Of a stretch of DNA of 64,000 nucleotides, positions 62,680 through 64,000 are shown piece by piece. Each line of letters begins with the position of its first letter. The stretch's first letter is position 1. The translations under genes were made by a program, and so were the position numbers. The DNA is from Gaetbulibacter sp. 4G1 (lineage in GTDB: Bacteria; Bacteroidota; Bacteroidia; Flavobacteriales; Flavobacteriaceae). The notes below the pieces were generated by a model. That model was not told where the DNA came from. It worked only from the letters and a program-made list of their open reading frames with translations, and ran no database searches. The DNA is taken from positions 154,754 to 218,753 of the forward strand of contig NZ_MDVN01000009.1 in the NCBI RefSeq assembly GCF_002741945.1, written 5' to 3'.

Positions 62680-64000
62680 CTACTCAACAAGCAAACGCTT
62701 TATGGCTTTTATTGAATTATCTTTATTAGTAATACTAACTAAATAAAGTCCTTGAGGTAGCTTACTAACATTAACATCAATAGATTTATCTCTTTTAGAT
62801 TTAAGATTTATAGATTGATTGTAAACTTCTAAACTTGAATAGTTATAGATTTTAACCGTGACATCCTCATCTTTAATTCCTGATAAATCAATGTTTAAGT
62901 TGTTTTTTGCAGGATTAGGATACATTGAAATCTTAACGATTTCGTTTTCATGCCTATTTGCATAAGTAATCAAATCGCAAAATCCACTATCATATGGGAA
63001 CCTAAAAATTGGTATAGGATTAGATAAGTCATAACATCCAGATAAATTTATAAAAACATTATTTCCTTCTTCTACTCCATATATCGTATCAAAACTTAAA
63101 TGCCATATTAAACAAACTCCAGGTCCTGCGCCTTCAAAGTTAACTGCATCTGGGGTTGGTGGTAATCCTAAAATATTTCCTTCAACATCAGTTACAACCC
63201 ATTGTGAGTTTGATCCTGCATTTGTTTTAAGTTCTATACCAGTTGCAAAATCATCAACCCCATCACCTTGACAAAAAAGATATAATCCTCCTGCCTTAAG
63301 ATATCCGCCATTAACGTCACATATTGGATCAACTTTATTTTTTCTAACCACTTTTATCGGATTAGATAAACTATAACACCCTACTAAATCTGATGCATTG
63401 TTTCCCATTGCAGCACCTTCTAAATCACCATCAAAACTTAAATGCCATACTAAACATGTGCCTGCTCCTGCACCATCAAAATCTACTACATATGGACTCG
63501 GAGGTAAACCTAAAATGTTCCCCTCACTATCAGTTACTACCCATTGCGAATTTGACCCCGCATTGCCTTCTAATGTAATGGCGCCTTCTGGTATGTTATC
63601 TACTATTCCATCTCCTACTGTATATTCAAACGGACCCCCGGTTAAAGTACCACCCTTGGGTTGGTTTCTTATTACCTCTATAGGATTGGATAAATCGTAA
63701 TCTCCAACTATATCAGAGGCATTGTTTCCCATAACTGCACCTTCTAACTCTCCATTAAAACTTAAATGCCACACTAAGCATGTCCCAACTCCTGCACCAT
63801 CAAAGTCTACTACATATGGACTTGGTGGTAATCCTAAAATGTTCCCCTCACTATCGGTTACTACCCATTGTGAGTTTGATCCTGTATTGCCTTCTAATGT
63901 AATGGCACCCTCTGGAATATTATCAGCAGCTCCATCTCCTACACAATATTCAAATGGGCCACCTGTTAAAGTACCTCCATCAGCTATAACTGAATTTCTA
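62680..64000 (-). CDS. Repeat-rich T9SS-exported protein, C-terminal part
   Basis: The frame is open from TAG at 62680 through base 64000, so the 5' part lies beyond the window and no start codon is claimed. At least three repeats of about 108-114 residues are visible, each with GAITLEGNxGSNSQWVVTDS, EGNILGLPPSPYVVDF, DGAGxGTCLVWHLSFDG, MGNNASD and YxLSNPI. The last 75 residues are a type A T9SS sorting domain (ISMYPNPAKNNLNIDLSG ... LPQGLYLVSITNKDN ... KAIKRLLVE), so the protein is sent to the surface or medium. The repeats lack enzyme motifs and may be structural or adhesive. Adjacent units are alike in DNA as well, pointing to recent duplication. Confidence 0.88.
   Translation of the reverse strand, partial: RNSVIADGGTLTGGPFEYCVGDGAADNIPEGAITLEGNTGSNSQWVVTDSEGNILGLPPSPYVVDFDGAGVGTCLVWHLSFNGELEGAVMGNNASDIVGDYDLSNPIEVIRNQPKGGTLTGGPFEYTVGDGIVDNIPEGAITLEGNAGSNSQWVVTDSEGNILGLPPSPYVVDFDGAGAGTCLVWHLSFDGDLEGAAMGNNASDLVGCYSLSNPIKVVRKNKVDPICDVNGGYLKAGGLYLFCQGDGVDDFATGIELKTNAGSNSQWVVTDVEGNILGLPPTPDAVNFEGAGPGVCLIWHLSFDTIYGVEEGNNVFINLSGCYDLSNPIPIFRFPYDSGFCDLITYANRHENEIVKISMYPNPAKNNLNIDLSGIKDEDVTVKIYNYSSLEVYNQSINLKSKRDKSIDVNVSKLPQGLYLVSITNKDNSIKAIKRLLVE

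Noticed and set aside
63393..63700. Plus-strand open frames over the repeat region
   Set aside because: They arise from the complementary strand of the T9SS repeat protein.
62950..64000. Possible CRISPR-like or satellite repeat
   Set aside because: The period is about 324-342 bases and the repeats are in-frame protein units, so this is a coding repeat.

Overview
The window is chromosomal DNA of a member of the Bacteroidota, almost certainly a marine-type Flavobacteriaceae. It is strongly AT-rich. It carries the gliding lipoprotein genes gldB and gldC, the flavobacterial exosortase XrtF with its partner, two proteins with type IX secretion (T9SS) C-terminal sorting domains, and a TonB-dependent receptor with an N-terminal carboxypeptidase-regulatory-like domain. 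Several genes have the Bacteroidota -7 promoter box TAnnTTTG, and Shine-Dalgarno sites are scarce. Genus cannot be fixed from this text alone. I saw no tRNA, rRNA, CRISPR array, prophage or intact insertion sequence. Most of the window looks like ordinary core chromosome, and no stretch over 300 bases lacks a gene.

Layout. 0-5 kb (minus strand): the start of a secreted protein cut by the window edge, a membrane-anchored regulatory-like domain protein, then a cysteine-rich metal-handling group (secreted HMA protein, TonB-dependent receptor, HMA-MauE membrane protein, HYC_CC_PP protein). 4.9-8.4 kb: XrtF and its partner, a GAF-type methionine sulfoxide reductase-like protein, purH, then a structured repeat. 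8.6-14.2 kb: the elongasome operon mreB-mreC-mreD-PBP2-rodA. 14.3-20.1 kb: esterase lipoprotein, gldC, gldB, nadE, an atypical response regulator and dnaG. 20.2-27.6 kb: an ECF sigma/anti-sigma/beta-barrel operon, SGNH hydrolase, LysM amidase, a membrane protein with two ExbD-like domains, and mpl. 27.7-32.8 kb: a four-gene TetR/ABC/HlyD/TolC export operon. 32.9-42.5 kb: TPR protein, a 2020-residue alpha-2-macroglobulin, and a LytS/LytTR two-component pair beside a small membrane protein. 42.7-51.1 kb: DoxX protein, lipoprotein plus M64 peptidase (T9SS), DinB and DUF4136 proteins, K+ channel, obgE, an hpt-adk gene fusion, purK and purE. 51.2-57.1 kb: M3 peptidase, then a GbsR/MarR-type regulator, 4-TM protein and methyltransferase cassette with two matching operators, then an ECF sigma/zinc anti-sigma pair and a UbiA-like protein. 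57.2-64 kb: gcvP, a KAS III/methyltransferase/glycosyltransferase operon, and the C-terminal part of a repeat-rich T9SS protein running off the end.

The most interesting points are these. (1) The cassette at 53.4-55.3 kb is apparently controlled by two nearly identical palindromes, one before the regulator and one before its downstream genes. (2) The protein at 24.8-26.2 kb seems to fuse a multi-pass membrane domain to two ExbD-like domains. (3) Several core proteins lack textbook residues: DnaG has none of its four zinc ligands, a NarL-type regulator has Glu for the phosphorylated Asp, and an ABC ATPase has altered signature, Walker B and switch motifs. (4) Four neighbouring genes at 0.9-4.8 kb share cysteine-pair motifs. 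(5) hpt and adk are fused in one frame.
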